From: Sporomusa sp.
GTDB lineage: Bacteria; Bacillota_C; Negativicutes; Sporomusales; Sporomusaceae
Assembly (NCBI GenBank): GCA_029256645.1
Contig: JAQSXM010000049.1
Span: forward strand, 1-12,881
DNA: 12,881 nucleotides
Direction: 5' to 3'
Part shown: positions 11,921-12,881 of the stretch, piece by piece
Position numbering within the stretch: the stretch's first letter is position 1
How the letters are laid out: each line of letters begins with the position of its first letter
The notes under the pieces: model-generated
What the model was told of the DNA's origin: nothing
What the model saw: the letters and a program-made list of their open reading frames with translations, nothing else
Databases searched by the model: none
Made by a program: the position numbers and the translations under genes

Positions 11921-12799
11921 TTAATCTTTTTTCCACGGCGGCCGGGGCAGCCCCAACTGCTCCTGCCGTACTAAAATATATTCATTAGCCGGAGTCTCCG
12001 GTAAACGCCGGAAGCCAGCCACGACCCATCCGGCGTCAAACAGGGAAACAAACGTATGCCTTGTCAGCAAGCGCCAGGCTTTGGCCAACGCAACATCCTG
12101 TACTTTGATTGCCTGGATGTCTGCCGGCACCGTCACTGTTACCCGAACCACTTTGTCAAGAGATTCAACCGACAACCCGGCCTCGCCAACCGGTTGAATC
12201 AGACTTTCGCCGCAGCGTCGCCACCGGATAGCCTGATATTCTTTACCTGAAGGTAATACCAGTTCTTTCGGCTGTTCTAACCACCAGGCTACTTGAAAAC
12301 GGTCTGACGGCAACCCCTGATTGAGATTATCGTTCATCTCCCCGTAACAGTTGACAATATATGTTGAGCAGACGGCCCCCAGCTTACTAATATTAAGATT
12401 GGCATTGACTGATTCCAGCGGATCATAAGTCCAGGTAACCAGAGAATAGCCAGCAGCTCTCGCCGCCTCGGCCTGAGCCAGCTTTAATCTTTCCCCTAGG
12501 CCACGCTGGCGCCATCCTTCCCGTATTCCCAGCATATGGGAACACAGATAAGCCTGCTTGTTAAGATAACCGGGAAAACTATACAAAAGCCCTACCATGA
12601 GGCTGCCAACGAAAGCCCCTACCAGAATACCGCCATTTTTAGCTACCGTTACCACCTGGTGTAATGGTAAAGAATGCGGCATCTGCCAAACCAGGTGCTC
12701 CAATTCCTGCATCGCATAAAAATCCTGCAGCCTGTCAGGAGTAATAGTCCTCAATTCGATGCTTTCGTCTTGGCTCAGGCTATTATTACCACTGCTCAT
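11921..12799 (-). CDS. COG3375-type GNAT acyltransferase (probable D-amino acid N-succinyltransferase)
   Basis: A 292-residue protein from the ATG at 12797-12799; a TTG four codons earlier sits too close to the AGAGAGG motif to be preferred. It shows the GNAT acyl-CoA loop [15 protein letters not shown] (95-109) and the strongly conserved COG3375 blocks NGGILVGAF (55-63), SHMLGI (87-92), [18 protein letters not shown] (120-137), KLGAV (139-143), NCYGEMND (150-157) and GLPSDRF (162-168). Some members in bacilli use succinyl-CoA to N-succinylate D-amino acids and are encoded beside an NSAR and an M20 desuccinylase, exactly as here. It would catalyse the first step. No clear promoter is visible in the 82 bp to the window edge, so the operon may begin further out. 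Confidence 0.85.
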   Translation of the reverse strand: MSSGNNSLSQDESIELRTITPDRLQDFYAMQELEHLVWQMPHSLPLHQVVTVAKNGGILVGAFVGSLMVGLLYSFPGYLNKQAYLCSHMLGIREGWRQRGLGERLKLAQAEAARAAGYSLVTWTYDPLESVNANLNISKLGAVCSTYIVNCYGEMNDNLNQGLPSDRFQVAWWLEQPKELVLPSGKEYQAIRWRRCGESLIQPVGEAGLSVESLDKVVRVTVTVPADIQAIKVQDVALAKAWRLLTRHTFVSLFDAGWVVAGFRRLPETPANEYILVRQEQLGLPRPPWKKD

Positions 12800-12881
12800 T
12801 GTTCTTCCCAAACCTCTCTTATGTAAAATTCCAATAGCAGGCCCTATAAATTGAGAGAAAGTACTATAACTTCTTCTAAGT

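Noticed and set aside
1..12881. CRISPR array, tRNA or rRNA genes
   Set aside because: No regularly spaced direct repeats, no cloverleaf with the usual TTCGA arm and no rRNA-like stretch was seen on either strand.

Overview
The window looks like a chromosomal stretch of an anaerobic, low-to-medium GC Firmicute. The mix of genes (KDG/KDPG enzymes, a RibU-type transporter, MetA, YjfB, DUF1653, DUF1638 and several Crp/Fnr regulators) would fit the Sporomusa/Pelosinus group of the Negativicutes. That placement is inferred from gene content only. Shine-Dalgarno sites are strong (GGAGG type), and GTG and TTG starts occur.

Layout, left to right. Positions 1-958 (minus): eda (KDPG aldolase) followed by the start of kdgK (KDG kinase, cut by the window edge). 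An operator-like inverted repeat lies before eda. Positions 1121-2055 (plus): a yjfB-like small gene with its own promoter and terminator, then a guanylate-kinase-like gene. Positions 2062-3258 (minus): a likely operon of an unknown 97-residue protein, a RibU-like riboflavin transporter subunit with a TTG start, and a DUF1653 protein. Positions 3523-3783 (plus): a small exported SH3-like protein. Positions 3820-4985 (minus): metA, with a very good sigma-A-type promoter and a long leader that can fold. Positions 5241-5576 (minus): an FMN-binding split-barrel protein, possibly truncated by a frameshift.

Positions 5643-7913 hold the most interesting part. An intact Crp/Fnr regulator (minus) is divergent from a DUF1638 gene (plus), and a decayed second Crp/Fnr gene follows. 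Two sites of the form TGTWAA-N4-TTTACA flank the DUF1638 gene and point inward. Each is exactly 21 bp from a good -10 hexamer, which places its centre at about -41.5, the position of class II Crp/Fnr activation. The right-hand promoter reads away from any annotated gene into a roughly 105-nt unit containing a 12-codon reading frame with a strong ribosome binding site, and it ends at a shared terminator. This suggests a small Crp/Fnr regulon around DUF1638 that includes an unannotated small transcript.

Positions 7914-9595 look worn: a DUF2971 gene behind a terminator-like hairpin, a receiver-domain fragment, and scattered inverted repeats. Positions 9596-12799 (minus) are a three-gene operon of a COG3375-type GNAT transferase, an N-acylamino-acid racemase-like enolase-superfamily enzyme and an M20 amidohydrolase. 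Together these match the N-succinylation route that turns D-amino acids into L-amino acids, known from Geobacillus kaustophilus. No rRNA, tRNA, CRISPR array or intact mobile element was seen.
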